A stretch of DNA of 64,000 nt from Geobacter sp. FeAm09 (GTDB lineage: Bacteria; Desulfobacterota; Desulfuromonadia; Geobacterales; Pseudopelobacteraceae), in assembly GCF_008330225.1 (NCBI RefSeq), contig NZ_CP042466.1, forward strand, positions 2,056,501 to 2,120,500, given 5' to 3'. Both the position numbers and the translations under genes were made by a program. The notes beneath the pieces were generated by a model. It searched no databases, had not been told where the DNA came from, and saw nothing but the letters and a program-made list of their open reading frames with translations. Positions 38,076-47,033 of the stretch are shown here, in pieces. The stretch's first letter is position 1. Each line of letters begins with the position of its first letter.

Positions 38076-38893
38076 GAATCGACCATGTCCCGCAAGGTGG
38101 TAAACGTGTAGCTGGCCAAGAGCCTCCGCAGCCGCGGCAGCGCATCCCGCCGCGTCCCGTAGGAGGCGAAGCGTTTCACGAGCGGCAGCTTGAGACGCGG
38201 CCCCCGGGGATCAACCTCCCGGGGATGCAGATAGAGCACTGCCGGCCGGTCGGCCCGGCCATACCTCTCGACCGTTGCCGCAATCATCCTGAAGGGGAAC
38301 AGGCGGAACCCCCACCCGCCGCCGGTGGGCAGATTCCCCAAGGGCGACCCCGACACCATGGGCGGTATCTCCCACAACGCTCCGTGCGCCGTCTCTATCC
38401 GGTACGGATGGCGTGTGGCATTTCGATCCCCGACAAAGGGGAGCGGGTTGCGGCTGGAATCGTAGCGATAGCCGCGCTGCGCCAGGATGTCATCAAACCA
38501 GGGGATATGGGCCGTTACCGACCACTGGGGCGCACGAAATCCGACCGGCAGGCTGCCGGTGATCCCCATGATGGCCTCTTCGGTTTTTTGCAATTCATCA
38601 TTGAACTCCGCCGGGCCGAGTTCGTGAACCAGGCGGTGCGAATAGCCGTGGGAGGCGATTTCGTGTCCCTGCTGATGGATGCTGCGCACCAAGTCCGGAT
38701 CGGCCTCCGCCACACAACCAAGGACAAAGAAGGTTGTTTTTACCTTGAACTCTGCGAACAGGCCAAGCAATACCTCCGTGGCTCTACGGACACGCCAGTC
38801 ATCCGGCGGAATGCACGGCTGCTCTTTGAGGCCGCAGACGTGGAACCAATCCTCCAGATCAACCGACATGCTATGTACGACAGGCTTTGCCAC
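38057..38893 (-). CDS. Polysaccharide deacetylase (XrtA/PEP-CTERM-associated type)
   Basis: The 278-residue NodB-fold enzyme has SVDLEDWFHV (metal-binding Asp), TTFFVLG, HEIASHGYSHRLVHEL (metal His pair) and FRAPQWSVTAHIPWF. The C-terminal part (LYLHPREVDPRGPR) is the DUF3473-like extension common in exosortase-linked polysaccharide loci. It should remove acetyl from an N-acetyl sugar. The start is GTG at 38893, preceded by GGGGGA. It opens the long operon ending at 26.8 kb. No exosortase is in the window. Confidence 0.85.
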   Translation of the reverse strand: MAKPVVHSMSVDLEDWFHVCGLKEQPCIPPDDWRVRRATEVLLGLFAEFKVKTTFFVLGCVAEADPDLVRSIHQQGHEIASHGYSHRLVHELGPAEFNDELQKTEEAIMGITGSLPVGFRAPQWSVTAHIPWFDDILAQRGYRYDSSRNPLPFVGDRNATRHPYRIETAHGALWEIPPMVSGSPLGNLPTGGGWGFRLFPFRMIAATVERYGRADRPAVLYLHPREVDPRGPRLKLPLVKRFASYGTRRDALPRLRRLLASYTFTTLRDMVDSWQPAS

Positions 38894-38911
38894 ATTCCCC
38901 CAGAATTTTCA

Positions 38912-38940
38912 AAAATACCTTAATTATAATTTTTCGTCAA
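38912..38940 (-). promoter_or_regulatory. Candidate promoter of the 38.9-26.8 kb operon
   Basis: On the minus strand TTGACG (38935-38940) and TATTTT (38912-38917) are spaced 17 bases in an AT-rich gap. A nearby TATAAT could serve instead. The GTG start of the deacetylase is 19 bases downstream of the -10. Confidence 0.4.
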
Positions 38941-38984
38941 TTATACCGGGTGCCCTGCAAAGTTGCGAGTTAAAACCGAACCTC

Positions 38985-39905
38985 TCACCACGCCAACCGG
39001 TACTGTCCCATCCCGTAGGAGGCGCCCTTGCCCAGGTGCAGGTACTCCCCCAGCGCCAGAAACGGCATGAGGTCGTTGAAATCGCCGCTCAGGACGCCAT
39101 CCCCCATGACACCGGACAGCGCCATGGCGCGAAGGCCGGCGTCGGCGTAGAAAAAATTGTCTTCGAGGAGTTCGAGACGGTTGGCCGCATGGGCATATTC
39201 CCGAAAATTATCCCGCATCTCGAAACCGCAATAGTAGTAGGCCAGGGCGGAAACCCGACGCATCAGGGAACGGACAAACTGCCCGGCATCGAAAAAATTC
39301 ATGATCCTGCCGGTCTTGGCCAACTTCAGGGGGGTCATGAAGGTAACGCCGACGGCGTCGGTCGGGCGGCAACGGCTGTCAACTATGCCCTGGGCGTCGA
39401 GGGTGACCAGATTTCCCAGGTCCGGCGCCGCATTACCTGCCGCCACAGCGGTTGGATTCCCGTGGAAGTCCAGAGATTCCACGAGAGTAATCGTCGCCGC
39501 AGCGAAGTGTCCCGCCTCGTGCCCATTTGCGAGCAGGGAACGGAAGGCGCTCATGAACTCCGTTGTATGGTTGAGTGCCTTGCCCACCAGAACCAGCGTG
39601 CAGACGAAATCATCGGCCTGCCGCGGGACGGAACCGTGGGGGGGAAACGAAAAGATGAACGGCAAGGGTGGCTTCTGATGACACCTCACCGCAGAAGGGT
39701 CGGCGCCGAGCTGCTGACTGAACAACACCCCATAGGGGCACCCCGAACAAGCGGAGTTCTTTGAACATACGGAGGTTTTGCCGGTGCAGACGAGCTTTCT
39801 GAACGCCTCGGCAAAGTCCGGGCCGCTGCGGTACAGATACGAAACCACACGGGAAACGTCACGAGCCTGGATGGTAAAACGCAGGTGAACGAAACTGAAA
39901 TCCAA
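38985..39905 (-). CDS. Orphan Cas6-like RAMP protein
   Basis: The 306-residue protein carries the Cas6 C-terminal domain signature, a Gly-rich loop LHLGKGASYGMGQYRLAW at the very end. Cys40, Cys47, Cys53 and Cys56 (with SGCPYGVLF) form the N-terminal pattern often seen in this Cas6 subgroup. Cas6 cleaves CRISPR precursor RNA, but no cas gene or array is near, so its RNA target is unknown. A TTG at 39905 is the start, supported by GAGGA eight bases upstream. No upstream alternative exists in frame before the frdB terminator. Confidence 0.72.
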   Translation of the reverse strand: MDFSFVHLRFTIQARDVSRVVSYLYRSGPDFAEAFRKLVCTGKTSVCSKNSACSGCPYGVLFSQQLGADPSAVRCHQKPPLPFIFSFPPHGSVPRQADDFVCTLVLVGKALNHTTEFMSAFRSLLANGHEAGHFAAATITLVESLDFHGNPTAVAAGNAAPDLGNLVTLDAQGIVDSRCRPTDAVGVTFMTPLKLAKTGRIMNFFDAGQFVRSLMRRVSALAYYYCGFEMRDNFREYAHAANRLELLEDNFFYADAGLRAMALSGVMGDGVLSGDFNDLMPFLALGEYLHLGKGASYGMGQYRLAW

Positions 39906-39921
39906 GTAAAGTCCTCATTTT

Positions 39922-39963
39922 CGACAAAAAAATCGGGGCGTCCCGCAGGATGCCCCGATTGTA
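39922..39963 (-). terminator. Rho-independent terminator after frdCAB
   Basis: On the minus strand AATCGGGGC pairs with GCCCCGATT around a GCAGGA-type loop, followed by a run of seven T. It lies 29 bases past the frdB stop and just before the Cas6-like start. Confidence 0.85.
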
Positions 39964-39991
39964 ACACATATTGCCGTAAAACGTATCAGAA

Positions 39992-40750
39992 TTAGGCGAA
40001 CTGCGCCTTGAGAAACTCCCGGTTCATGCGGGCGATGAACTTGACGTTGATCCCCTTGGGACAGGCGGCCTGGCACTCGTAATGGTTGGTGCAGTTACCG
40101 AAACCGCATTCGGCCATGGCCTTGGTCATGGCGGTGACGCGCGCGGCAGCCTCAGCCTTGCCCTGGGGCAGGAGCGCCAGTTGGGACACCTTGGCGCCGG
40201 TGAAGAGCATGGCGGCGCCGTTGGGGCAACCGGCCACGCAGGCCCCGCAGCCGATGCATTCGGCGGCATCCATGGCCTCGTCGGCCACCGGCTTGGGGAT
40301 CAGGATGGCGTTGCCGTCGGCCACGCCGCCGGTGTGGCAGGAGGTATACCCCCCGGCCTGGATAACGGTATCCAGGGCGGAACGGTCAACGATCAGATCC
40401 TTGATGATCGGGAAGGCGCGCGCCCTCCAGGGCTCGATATAGATGGTATCGCCGTCCTTGAATTTGCGCATGTGGAGCTGGCAGACGGTGGTGCGCTCCT
40501 GGCCGCCGTGGGGGGCGCCGTTGATCACCTGGGAACACATGCCGCAAATACCCTCGCGGCAGTCGTGGTCAAACACGATCGGCTCTTTCCCATCGTGGAT
40601 CAGATCTTCGTTGACGCAGTCGAGCATCTCCAGAAAGGAGTGGTGTTCGGTGATGTCCCTGGCGGTATAGGTTTCGAATTTGCCGGGATCGCTGGCATTT
40701 TTCTGGCGCCACACGATCAGTGTCAGTGTCATGGTCTTGTGATCGCTCAT
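39992..40750 (-). CDS. frdB: Fumarate reductase/succinate dehydrogenase iron-sulfur subunit
   Basis: The 252-residue subunit has the plant-type [2Fe-2S] ligands in [14 protein letters not shown] and a later Cys (TTVCQLH), then two bacterial ferredoxin clusters in [15 protein letters not shown] and [17 protein letters not shown]. It passes electrons between the flavoprotein and the membrane quinone site. In Geobacter one FrdCAB complex does both fumarate reduction and succinate oxidation. Its ATG overlaps the frdA stop by one base. Confidence 0.95.
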   Translation of the reverse strand: MSDHKTMTLTLIVWRQKNASDPGKFETYTARDITEHHSFLEMLDCVNEDLIHDGKEPIVFDHDCREGICGMCSQVINGAPHGGQERTTVCQLHMRKFKDGDTIYIEPWRARAFPIIKDLIVDRSALDTVIQAGGYTSCHTGGVADGNAILIPKPVADEAMDAAECIGCGACVAGCPNGAAMLFTGAKVSQLALLPQGKAEAAARVTAMTKAMAECGFGNCTNHYECQAACPKGINVKFIARMNREFLKAQFA

Positions 40751-42663
40751 TATTTGTAGCTCCTTACGGCGAGATGTACGTTATCGAATTTCAACGGCTC
40801 CTTGTGCAGCTCGGGTTCGGCGCCCACGCCCTTGAACTCCCAGGCGCCCACATAGCAGAAGTTGACGTCGTCACGCTTGGCCTCGCCGTCGTCGTACTGG
40901 TATTCCGAGCGGAAATGGCCGCCGCAGGACTCGTTGCGGTGCAGTGCGTCGCGGCACAGAAGTTCGGCGAACTCCAGGAAATCGGCGGTGCGGCCGGCGT
41001 TCTCCAGTTGCTGATTGAGATCGGCGCCGCTGCCGGTGACCTTGACGTTCTTCCAGAACTCCTCGCGCAGGGCCGGAATCTTCTTGATGTTTGCCTCAAG
41101 GGACTCCTTGGTGCGTGCCATGCCGCAGTTTTCCCACATCATGGTGCCCAGTTCGCGCATGAAATCGGTAACGGTGCGTTTGCCGTTGATGGAGAGGAAC
41201 TTTTCGGTGTTCTTGTTCACATCCTCCGTGGATTTTTTGAATTCCGCGTGGTCTTCCTTGACCTGACCCGGCTTGATCGTAGCCAGATAACCGCCGATGG
41301 TGTAGGGAATGACGAAGTAGCCGTCGGCCAGCCCCTGCATCAGGGCCGACGCCCCCAGGCGGTTGGCGCCGTGGACCGAGAAGTTGGCCTCGCCCAGCAC
41401 GAACAGGCCGGGGACGTTGCTCATCAGGTTGTAATCGACCCAGAGGCCGCCCATGGAATAATGGGGTGCGGGATAGATGCGCATCGGCGACTTGTAGGCG
41501 TTCTCGTCGGTGATCTTCTCGTACATTTCGAACAGGTTGCCGTAACGTTCGCGGATGGTGTCCTCGCCCAGACGATTGATGGAAGCGGCAAAATCCAGGT
41601 ACACGCCGCGACCGCCCGGTCCCACCCCGCGCCCCTCGTCGCACTGTTCCTTGGCGGCACGGGAGGCGATGTCACGCGGAGCCAGGTTGCCGAAGCTCGG
41701 GTACTTGCGCTCCAGGTAGTAATCGCGCTCTTCCTCGGGGATCTGGTTGGGCGGACGGGTGTCTCCCTTTTTCTTGGGCGCCCAGCAGCGGCCGTCGTTG
41801 CGCAGCGATTCCGACATGAGGGTCAGCTTGGACTGGTAATCGCCGGCCTGGGGGATACAGGTCGGATGGATCTGGGTGTAACAGGGGTTGGCGAACAGGG
41901 CGCCTTTTTTGTGGGCCTTCCAGTTGGCCGTAACCGAGCACCCCATGGCATTGGTGGAGAGATAGAATACGTTGACGTAGCCACCGGTGCAGAGGCAGAC
42001 GGCATCGGCGGCGTAGCTTTCCAGCGCGCCGGTCACCAGGTTGCGCACGGTGATGCCGCGGGCCACGCCGTCCACCACGACCAGGTCGAGCATCTCGCGG
42101 CGGTTGTACATCGTGACCGTCCCGGCCTTGATCTGGCGCGACAGGGCCGAGTAGGCGCCCAGGAGGAGCTGCTGGCCCGTCTGGCCGCGGGCGTAGAAGG
42201 TGCGGGAGACCTGGGCGCCGCCGAAGGAGCGGTTGTCCAGGTAGCCGGCGTAGTCGCGGGCAAAGGGGATGCCCTGGGCCACGCACTGGTCGATGATGTT
42301 GTTGGACACCTGGGCCAGACGCCAGACGTCGGCCTCGCGGGCGCGGAAGTCGCCCCCCTTGATGGTGTCGTAGAAGAGACGGTAGATGGAGTCGCCGTCA
42401 TTGGGGTAGTTCTTGGCAGCGTTGATGCCGCCCTGGGCAGCGATGGAGTGGGCGCGGCGCGGGCTGTCCTGATAGCAGAACGCCTGCACATTGTAGCCCA
42501 ATTCCCCCAGGGAAGCCGCGGCGGCGCCGCCGGCCAGGCCGGTGCCGACCACGATGACGTTGTATTTGCGTTTATTGGCGGGATTGACCAGTTTCAGGTC
42601 AAAGCGGTGCTTGTCCCAGGTTTGTTCAATCGGTCCGGTTGGACATTTGCCATCAAGTATCAC
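40750..42663 (-). CDS. frdA: Fumarate reductase/succinate dehydrogenase flavoprotein subunit
   Basis: The 637-residue flavoprotein has the FAD-binding [15 protein letters not shown], the covalent FAD site in [14 protein letters not shown] (His), the substrate-site [20 protein letters not shown], and [15 protein letters not shown]. It is a non-classical long form, as in the Geobacter/Wolinella/Bacillus type that works with a single di-heme cytochrome subunit. It follows frdC by 10 bp. Confidence 0.95.
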   Translation of the reverse strand: MILDGKCPTGPIEQTWDKHRFDLKLVNPANKRKYNVIVVGTGLAGGAAAASLGELGYNVQAFCYQDSPRRAHSIAAQGGINAAKNYPNDGDSIYRLFYDTIKGGDFRAREADVWRLAQVSNNIIDQCVAQGIPFARDYAGYLDNRSFGGAQVSRTFYARGQTGQQLLLGAYSALSRQIKAGTVTMYNRREMLDLVVVDGVARGITVRNLVTGALESYAADAVCLCTGGYVNVFYLSTNAMGCSVTANWKAHKKGALFANPCYTQIHPTCIPQAGDYQSKLTLMSESLRNDGRCWAPKKKGDTRPPNQIPEEERDYYLERKYPSFGNLAPRDIASRAAKEQCDEGRGVGPGGRGVYLDFAASINRLGEDTIRERYGNLFEMYEKITDENAYKSPMRIYPAPHYSMGGLWVDYNLMSNVPGLFVLGEANFSVHGANRLGASALMQGLADGYFVIPYTIGGYLATIKPGQVKEDHAEFKKSTEDVNKNTEKFLSINGKRTVTDFMRELGTMMWENCGMARTKESLEANIKKIPALREEFWKNVKVTGSGADLNQQLENAGRTADFLEFAELLCRDALHRNESCGGHFRSEYQYDDGEAKRDDVNFCYVGAWEFKGVGAEPELHKEPLKFDNVHLAVRSYK

Positions 42664-42673
42664 GGTAACCTCC

Positions 42674-43342
42674 TTAACCTTTCAGAATTCCAGCAAAGAT
42701 AGACAACGGAACGGCGACGTACCCCAGGAACAAAATCAGCGCGACCAGGGTGCCGGCCTTGACATAGATCGGCAGCGTCCTGTTGTTGCTCCACCCCATC
42801 GTCTGGAAAAAGCTCTGTATGCCGTGTGACAGATGCAGAAACAGGGTTACCATGGCAGCTACATAGATAAAGGCCACGAAAAAGTTCTGAAAGCTGGAAA
42901 CAACCATGGTAAAGACGTTGATCGCCCCTTCGGCATCGGGCACCAGGGCCATGCCGGGGACCGCCTTCACGGTGAAATGCAGCAGGTGGTAAACAATGAA
43001 GCAGAAAAGGAGCGCCCCGGTCCAGATCATGTTCTCACTGGCGAACGTGGCCTTGCGGGTCGCTTTGACGGCATACTGTTGCGGCCGGCCGCCACGGTTC
43101 TCGATGGTCAACTGGATGCCGTACCAGATGTGAATGGAAACGGTAGCCAGCATGACAAGCCGGAATGCCCATACCAGCGGAGGGAACGCATGGAGGTGGT
43201 GGGCATAGGCGTTGATGCCGCCGCTGATCCAGCCAAAAATGGTCGTATTGCCGATCAGATGGACCACGACAAACAAGATCATGAGTAGTCCCGTGATCGC
43301 CATCACGATCTTTCTGCCGATAGACGATGATAGTAGTTGCAT
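42674..43342 (-). CDS. frdC: Fumarate reductase/succinate dehydrogenase cytochrome b subunit
   Basis: The 222-residue membrane protein has five TM helices in the b558 (SdhC/FrdC) arrangement with heme-ligand histidines in [36 protein letters not shown] and [13 protein letters not shown]. It anchors FrdAB and exchanges electrons with menaquinone. A strong AAGGAAGGA site precedes the ATG. First structural gene of frdCAB; a possible short leader ORF lies 41 bp upstream. Confidence 0.92.
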   Translation of the reverse strand: MQLLSSSIGRKIVMAITGLLMILFVVVHLIGNTTIFGWISGGINAYAHHLHAFPPLVWAFRLVMLATVSIHIWYGIQLTIENRGGRPQQYAVKATRKATFASENMIWTGALLFCFIVYHLLHFTVKAVPGMALVPDAEGAINVFTMVVSSFQNFFVAFIYVAAMVTLFLHLSHGIQSFFQTMGWSNNRTLPIYVKAGTLVALILFLGYVAVPLSIFAGILKG

Positions 43343-43383
43343 AGAGTTCCTTCCTTTTCAAGATGGTAATAACGCTCGAAGCA

Positions 43384-43467
43384 TCAATGGAAACAAAGCA
43401 CGGGGATAGCGAGATGAAAAGGGAAAGGCGGGGGGCCACGCCAACACGACCTTGAGACGACCTGCAT
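43384..43467 (-). CDS. Possible 27-residue leader ORF upstream of frdC
   Basis: A consensus GAGGAGG (43472-43479 region) sits the right distance from an ATG, giving MQVVSRSCWRGPPPFPFHLA plus seven residues before TGA. The site is stronger than most in this window, which is why I list it. The peptide resembles nothing I know. It could be a translated leader that sets frdCAB expression, or a chance ORF. Confidence 0.35.
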   Translation of the reverse strand: MQVVSRSCWRGPPPFPFHLAIPVLCFH

Positions 43468-43648
43468 TCTATCCTCCTCGAGTATATATTGATGCGACAG
43501 TCATACCAGTTAAACGCCATGCCATTTCCTCTGAAAATCCAGACAGGGCATAGTAAACACCGTTATAAAAAATTGCAAGGGTTTTGTGTATACAGAATGC
43601 AAGCGCGCCCCCCTCCAAGCGCCAGACATCAGCGGGATTGCATTTGGC

Positions 43649-43678
43649 TTGACATTCTGATAGTAAGCTACACGCTAT
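43649..43678 (+). promoter_or_regulatory. Candidate tgt promoter
   Basis: A perfect TTGACA at 43649-43654 is followed 18 bases later by CGCTAT, a poor -10. It lies about 120 bases before the tgt start codon. Confidence 0.35.
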
Positions 43679-43795
43679 CGTAAGCGATTGTGTTACGAAC
43701 AGATGGTATGATTCACACCTGTACCTCTCCGTGACGCGGTCACCGTAGCTACGATGCGAACAAATTTTAGAACAGAATTGATAACGAGGGACCGG

Positions 43796-44920
43796 ATGTT
43801 ATTCCAATTAATCAAAAAAGACAAGCATTGCGCCGCCCGACTGGGCCTCGTCACCACCTCGCGGGGCGAGATCCCCACGCCGATTTTCATGCCGGTGGCT
43901 ACCCACGGCGCCATGAAACCGCTCACCCCCGCCCAGATAGAGGAAACCGGAGCCCGGATCATCCTCAGCAACACCTACCACCTGCACCTGCAACCGGGCG
44001 AAGGGCTGGTGAAAAAGGCGGGCGGCCTGCACAAGTTCATGGCCTGGGACAAACCGATCCTCACCGATTCGGGCGGCTTCCAGGTCTTTTCGCTGCCCAA
44101 CAAGCGGATCACCGAAGATGGCGTTTTCTTCAAACATGAGGTGACCGGCGAGGAGATCTACCTCGACCCGGCCAGCGCCACCCGTATCCAGCAGGATCTG
44201 GGCGCCGACATCATCATGGCCTTCGACGAGTGCATCCCCTACCCCTGCGACAAGGCGTACGCCGAGCGCTCCACGAAAAAGACCATCCGCTGGCTCAAGG
44301 AGTGCCGGAACGCCATGACCGATAACGGTCAGGCCCTGTTCGGCATCGTTCAGGGAAGCGTTTATGAGGATCTGCGGGCCATGTGCGCCCGGGAGATGCG
44401 CAAGCTGGACCTGCCCGGTTATGCCATCGGCGGCGTCAGCGTCGGGGAAGGGCTGGAACTGCTCAAAAAGGTGGTGGGTTGGACGGCGCCGCATCTGCCG
44501 GACGACAAACCGCGCTACCTGATGGGGGTCGGCCTCCCGGAGGATATCCTGGAGAGCGTCGAGCGGGGCATCGACATGTTCGACTGCGTCATCCCCACCC
44601 GCTACGCCCGCAGCGCCACGCTCTTCACCCGGAGGGGGAAGATCCGCTTGACCAACAAGAACTACAAGCGGGACTTCTTTCCCATCGACCCCAGTTGCGA
44701 CTGCTACACCTGCCGCCATTTCACCCGTGCCTACCTTCACCACCTGTTTGTGGCCAACGAGGTGCTTTCGGCGATTTTGTCCGCCCTGCACAACATTCAC
44801 TTCTACCTGACCATGATGGCAGAGATCAGGGAAGCGATCGCCAATGACCGGTTCATGGAATACAAAGGGGCGTTTCTGGGGGACTATCTGGGGAGCGAGC
44901 GAAAAAAAAGGACCAACTGA
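43796..44920 (+). CDS. tgt: tRNA-guanine transglycosylase (queuine)
   Basis: The 374-residue enzyme swaps G34 for preQ1 in tRNAs with GUN anticodons. It has FMPVATHGAMKPL, the substrate Asp in LTDSGGFQVFSL, GIVQGS, GYAIGGVSVGEG, the nucleophile region FDCVIPTRYAR and the zinc site CDCYTCRHFTRAYLHHL. The ATG at 43796 is preceded by GAGGGA; an in-frame ATG 14 codons upstream has no site and adds residues not seen in the family. Monocistronic. Confidence 0.95.
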   Translation: MLFQLIKKDKHCAARLGLVTTSRGEIPTPIFMPVATHGAMKPLTPAQIEETGARIILSNTYHLHLQPGEGLVKKAGGLHKFMAWDKPILTDSGGFQVFSLPNKRITEDGVFFKHEVTGEEIYLDPASATRIQQDLGADIIMAFDECIPYPCDKAYAERSTKKTIRWLKECRNAMTDNGQALFGIVQGSVYEDLRAMCAREMRKLDLPGYAIGGVSVGEGLELLKKVVGWTAPHLPDDKPRYLMGVGLPEDILESVERGIDMFDCVIPTRYARSATLFTRRGKIRLTNKNYKRDFFPIDPSCDCYTCRHFTRAYLHHLFVANEVLSAILSALHNIHFYLTMMAEIREAIANDRFMEYKGAFLGDYLGSERKKRTN

Positions 44921-44974
44921 CCCCCTTTCTTTCCTCTATTCAAAAGGAAGGGGTATCAGCTGGTCCTCACCGGA
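44908..44974. terminator. Candidate bidirectional terminator between tgt and the TraF-like gene
   Basis: An imperfect stem pairs AGGACCAACTGACCCC with GGGGTATCAGCTGGTCCT across an AT-rich loop. The arms are long but no strong T-tract follows, so efficiency is uncertain. Confidence 0.45.
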
Positions 44975-44995
44975 AAGTTTCCTGGATGGGCCAGT

Positions 44996-46447
44996 CTAAA
45001 ACTGGCTGCTGAGGGCGAAGTTGACCATTGCTTCCCGGGGGTAGCTGTTCCCCTTGTAGGTACCGCTATCGGGTGAGGCGCCGCCGTCCACCTCGAAAGA
45101 GAACACAGGGGTTCCCAGGGTGAACCCTGCCGTCAACAATGCCGTATCCCCGCCGTTGATATTGGTGCTTGCCCCGAGGCGCACCTTCAGCCAATCGAGA
45201 GGCGTCATTTCAAGCCCGCCCCCCAGACTCTGCCGCTTGACCCCCGGCAGGGCCGTTTCGTTTTTGGTCAGGTCGAGATCGGCCGCCAGGGAGAGCCAGG
45301 AGAGCACTTCGGCGGAAAAGCCGCTTCTCACCAGGGGCCTGACGCGGTAACCGGCACTATCCCCCAGGTCGGTCATGGAAAATGACGGGGAGTTCAGGTT
45401 TTTTGCCACCACTCCTACGTTCAGCATCTTATATTTCCAGACAGCTCCCACATCCACGCCCCAGGTCAGACTGTCCTGATAGGTGCCGGTCATCTTCTTC
45501 ACAATGTCGCTGGAGTTGCTGTTGAATATCTTGACCGTGGAGAGGTAGGCGCGCCCCTGCATGAGCTTTACCGCCCCGCCGATGCCCACCGTCCCGTAAT
45601 AGCCGAAATCGATGGGATAGCCGTAGGCCAGGGGGTATTCCAGAAGGGCCAGGGCCCTGCTGCGGATTGCGGATGTATTCTGGTCGAGCGTTCCGGCCGT
45701 GGAACCGGCAGCCATGGAGTTGCCCAGCTTGACAAGGGAATCGGTAGCCGACTGGGCGGAGATGTTGGTGACATTGGAGGCCACAAGCTGCTTCTCGATC
45801 GTGTAGGCTATGTCCTGGCCGCTGGTCCCGCCGCCAAAAGCGGCGGTAATGGCGCTGATCTGTGCGGCCGTAAAAAAGGCCGTGCCGCGGGTCACCGTGC
45901 CGGTGGCGCCGATGGAGGCGGCCAGCGCCGCATAGGAGGTCACCCCGCTGAAGGCGATATTGGTCAGGTCGGGTTCGGGGAGCGCGCCCCCCTCGAACGT
46001 CCCGAACACGCCGAACCCGAAGTGCCTGATCTGGACGCCGAGCATGGCGTTGCCGCCAAGGGTGAGGGTACCTTTTTTGTCATTGCCGATCTCGTTCAAC
46101 AGGCCGATGACCTGAACCGCATCCCCCACCCTCTGGAGATTCGTCGTGGTGCTGCCTCCGGAGATGTCGAGGCTGCCGGTGGTAGGATCGCTGAGCCGGG
46201 AGAGCCGGTCCACGTTATTGGCGAGGGAACCGCCGATTTGGGCCCCTGCGCCGGCACCGAGCTTGATCGATACATCTTTGCTGAAGGCGAGTCCGGCGGG
46301 GTTCCAGTAGGCGGCATAGGCACCGGTGGTGTTGGCGACACCGGCCCCGCCCATGCCGACCGCCGTGCCGATGGGATGAAATTCCAACCCGTGGGCGGAA
46401 CAGACGGTGCTTGCCAGGGCGGCTGCAACCAACAACGGTTTCTTCAT
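44996..46447 (-). CDS. TraF-like outer-membrane beta-barrel protein
   Basis: The 483-residue protein starts with a signal peptide (KKPLLVAAALASTVCSAHG) and then FHPIGTAVGMGGAGVANTTG and AAYWNPAGLAFS. This N-terminus is shared by the PF13729 'TraF' family and by FadL/PorV-like barrels. The rest alternates Gly-rich strands and ends NFALSSQF with a terminal Phe, typical of outer-membrane insertion. No conjugation genes are present, so a porin or fatty-acid channel role is more plausible than conjugation. GGAGG precedes the ATG at 46447; the longer reading frame upstream overlaps the lipoprotein gene and lacks a signal. Confidence 0.75.
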   Translation of the reverse strand: MKKPLLVAAALASTVCSAHGLEFHPIGTAVGMGGAGVANTTGAYAAYWNPAGLAFSKDVSIKLGAGAGAQIGGSLANNVDRLSRLSDPTTGSLDISGGSTTTNLQRVGDAVQVIGLLNEIGNDKKGTLTLGGNAMLGVQIRHFGFGVFGTFEGGALPEPDLTNIAFSGVTSYAALAASIGATGTVTRGTAFFTAAQISAITAAFGGGTSGQDIAYTIEKQLVASNVTNISAQSATDSLVKLGNSMAAGSTAGTLDQNTSAIRSRALALLEYPLAYGYPIDFGYYGTVGIGGAVKLMQGRAYLSTVKIFNSNSSDIVKKMTGTYQDSLTWGVDVGAVWKYKMLNVGVVAKNLNSPSFSMTDLGDSAGYRVRPLVRSGFSAEVLSWLSLAADLDLTKNETALPGVKRQSLGGGLEMTPLDWLKVRLGASTNINGGDTALLTAGFTLGTPVFSFEVDGGASPDSGTYKGNSYPREAMVNFALSSQF

Positions 46448-46508
46448 GCGACCTCCGAAATGGAATTTAATGCCCCCCTTAGCAAATACGTCGGGATGAG
46501 GGCCTTGT

Positions 46509-47033
46509 TCAGCGTTTGATCTTCTGCTCCAGTTCAAGGTCCAGATTCTTCAGACGCTCGAGACTCTGGCGCAGGTCCTTGTTATCGCGGGTGAGGGACA
46601 GATTGCGCTCCCGCAACGTTCTCAGTTCGCGCTGACTGTCGCGAAGAGCGCCCACTCCCGCCAGATAGGCAGCCAAAGGCGCCGCCTGCCGGGTCCAGAT
46701 ACTGCGGGGGTACTCCTTCTTCAGCCGCATCAGCAGGGCATGGGCATGGGTGTCGCCCTTTCCTCCATCGTCGCGCAGGTTAAGCAGGGCCAGCCGGAAA
46801 AGCGCTTCATCCGTTACCCCGGCCAACGCCTGGCCGGCAACGACCTGCTCCAGCAATCCCTGCGCCTCCCGCTCTTTTCCCTGCACCAGATAGTGCAAAG
46901 CGCCGGCAAAGCGGCGCTCCTGCTCAGCGACCGGGCTGTCCTCGGAAAGCGCCCTGCCTTTCAACAGGCTGCATCCCCCGGAAAACGCCACCAGCACCAG
47001 CAGTGTGAGTGCAATGACTGCCCGTTCAGGCAT
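46509..47033 (-). CDS. Lipoprotein with C-terminal coiled coil
   Basis: The 174-residue product has lipobox AFSGGC (Cys21), then TPR-like helices (FAGALHYLVQGKEREAQGLL; EALFRLALLNL), and ends in a heptad-rich coiled coil (LRTLRERNLSLTRDNKDLRQ). It resembles small outer-membrane assembly or trafficking lipoproteins, but I cannot name a family. It overlaps the GGDEF gene by eight bases and precedes the TraF-like gene by 61 bp, so the three form an operon. Confidence 0.7.
   Translation of the reverse strand: MPERAVIALTLLVLVAFSGGCSLLKGRALSEDSPVAEQERRFAGALHYLVQGKEREAQGLLEQVVAGQALAGVTDEALFRLALLNLRDDGGKGDTHAHALLMRLKKEYPRSIWTRQAAPLAAYLAGVGALRDSQRELRTLRERNLSLTRDNKDLRQSLERLKNLDLELEQKIKR

Larger units (their letters stand above)
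43343..43795. other. Intergenic region between divergent frdCAB and tgt
   Basis: This 453 bp gap carries the frdC ribosome site and candidate leader ORF on the left and a tgt promoter candidate on the right (43649-43678). The middle is AT-rich (AAACACCGTTATAAAAAATT) and shows no convincing gene or structured RNA. Confidence 0.6.

Noticed and set aside
44996-46447. Conjugation function from the TraF family name
   Set aside because: No other transfer genes, relaxase or oriT are in the window. The sequence is a generic outer-membrane barrel.
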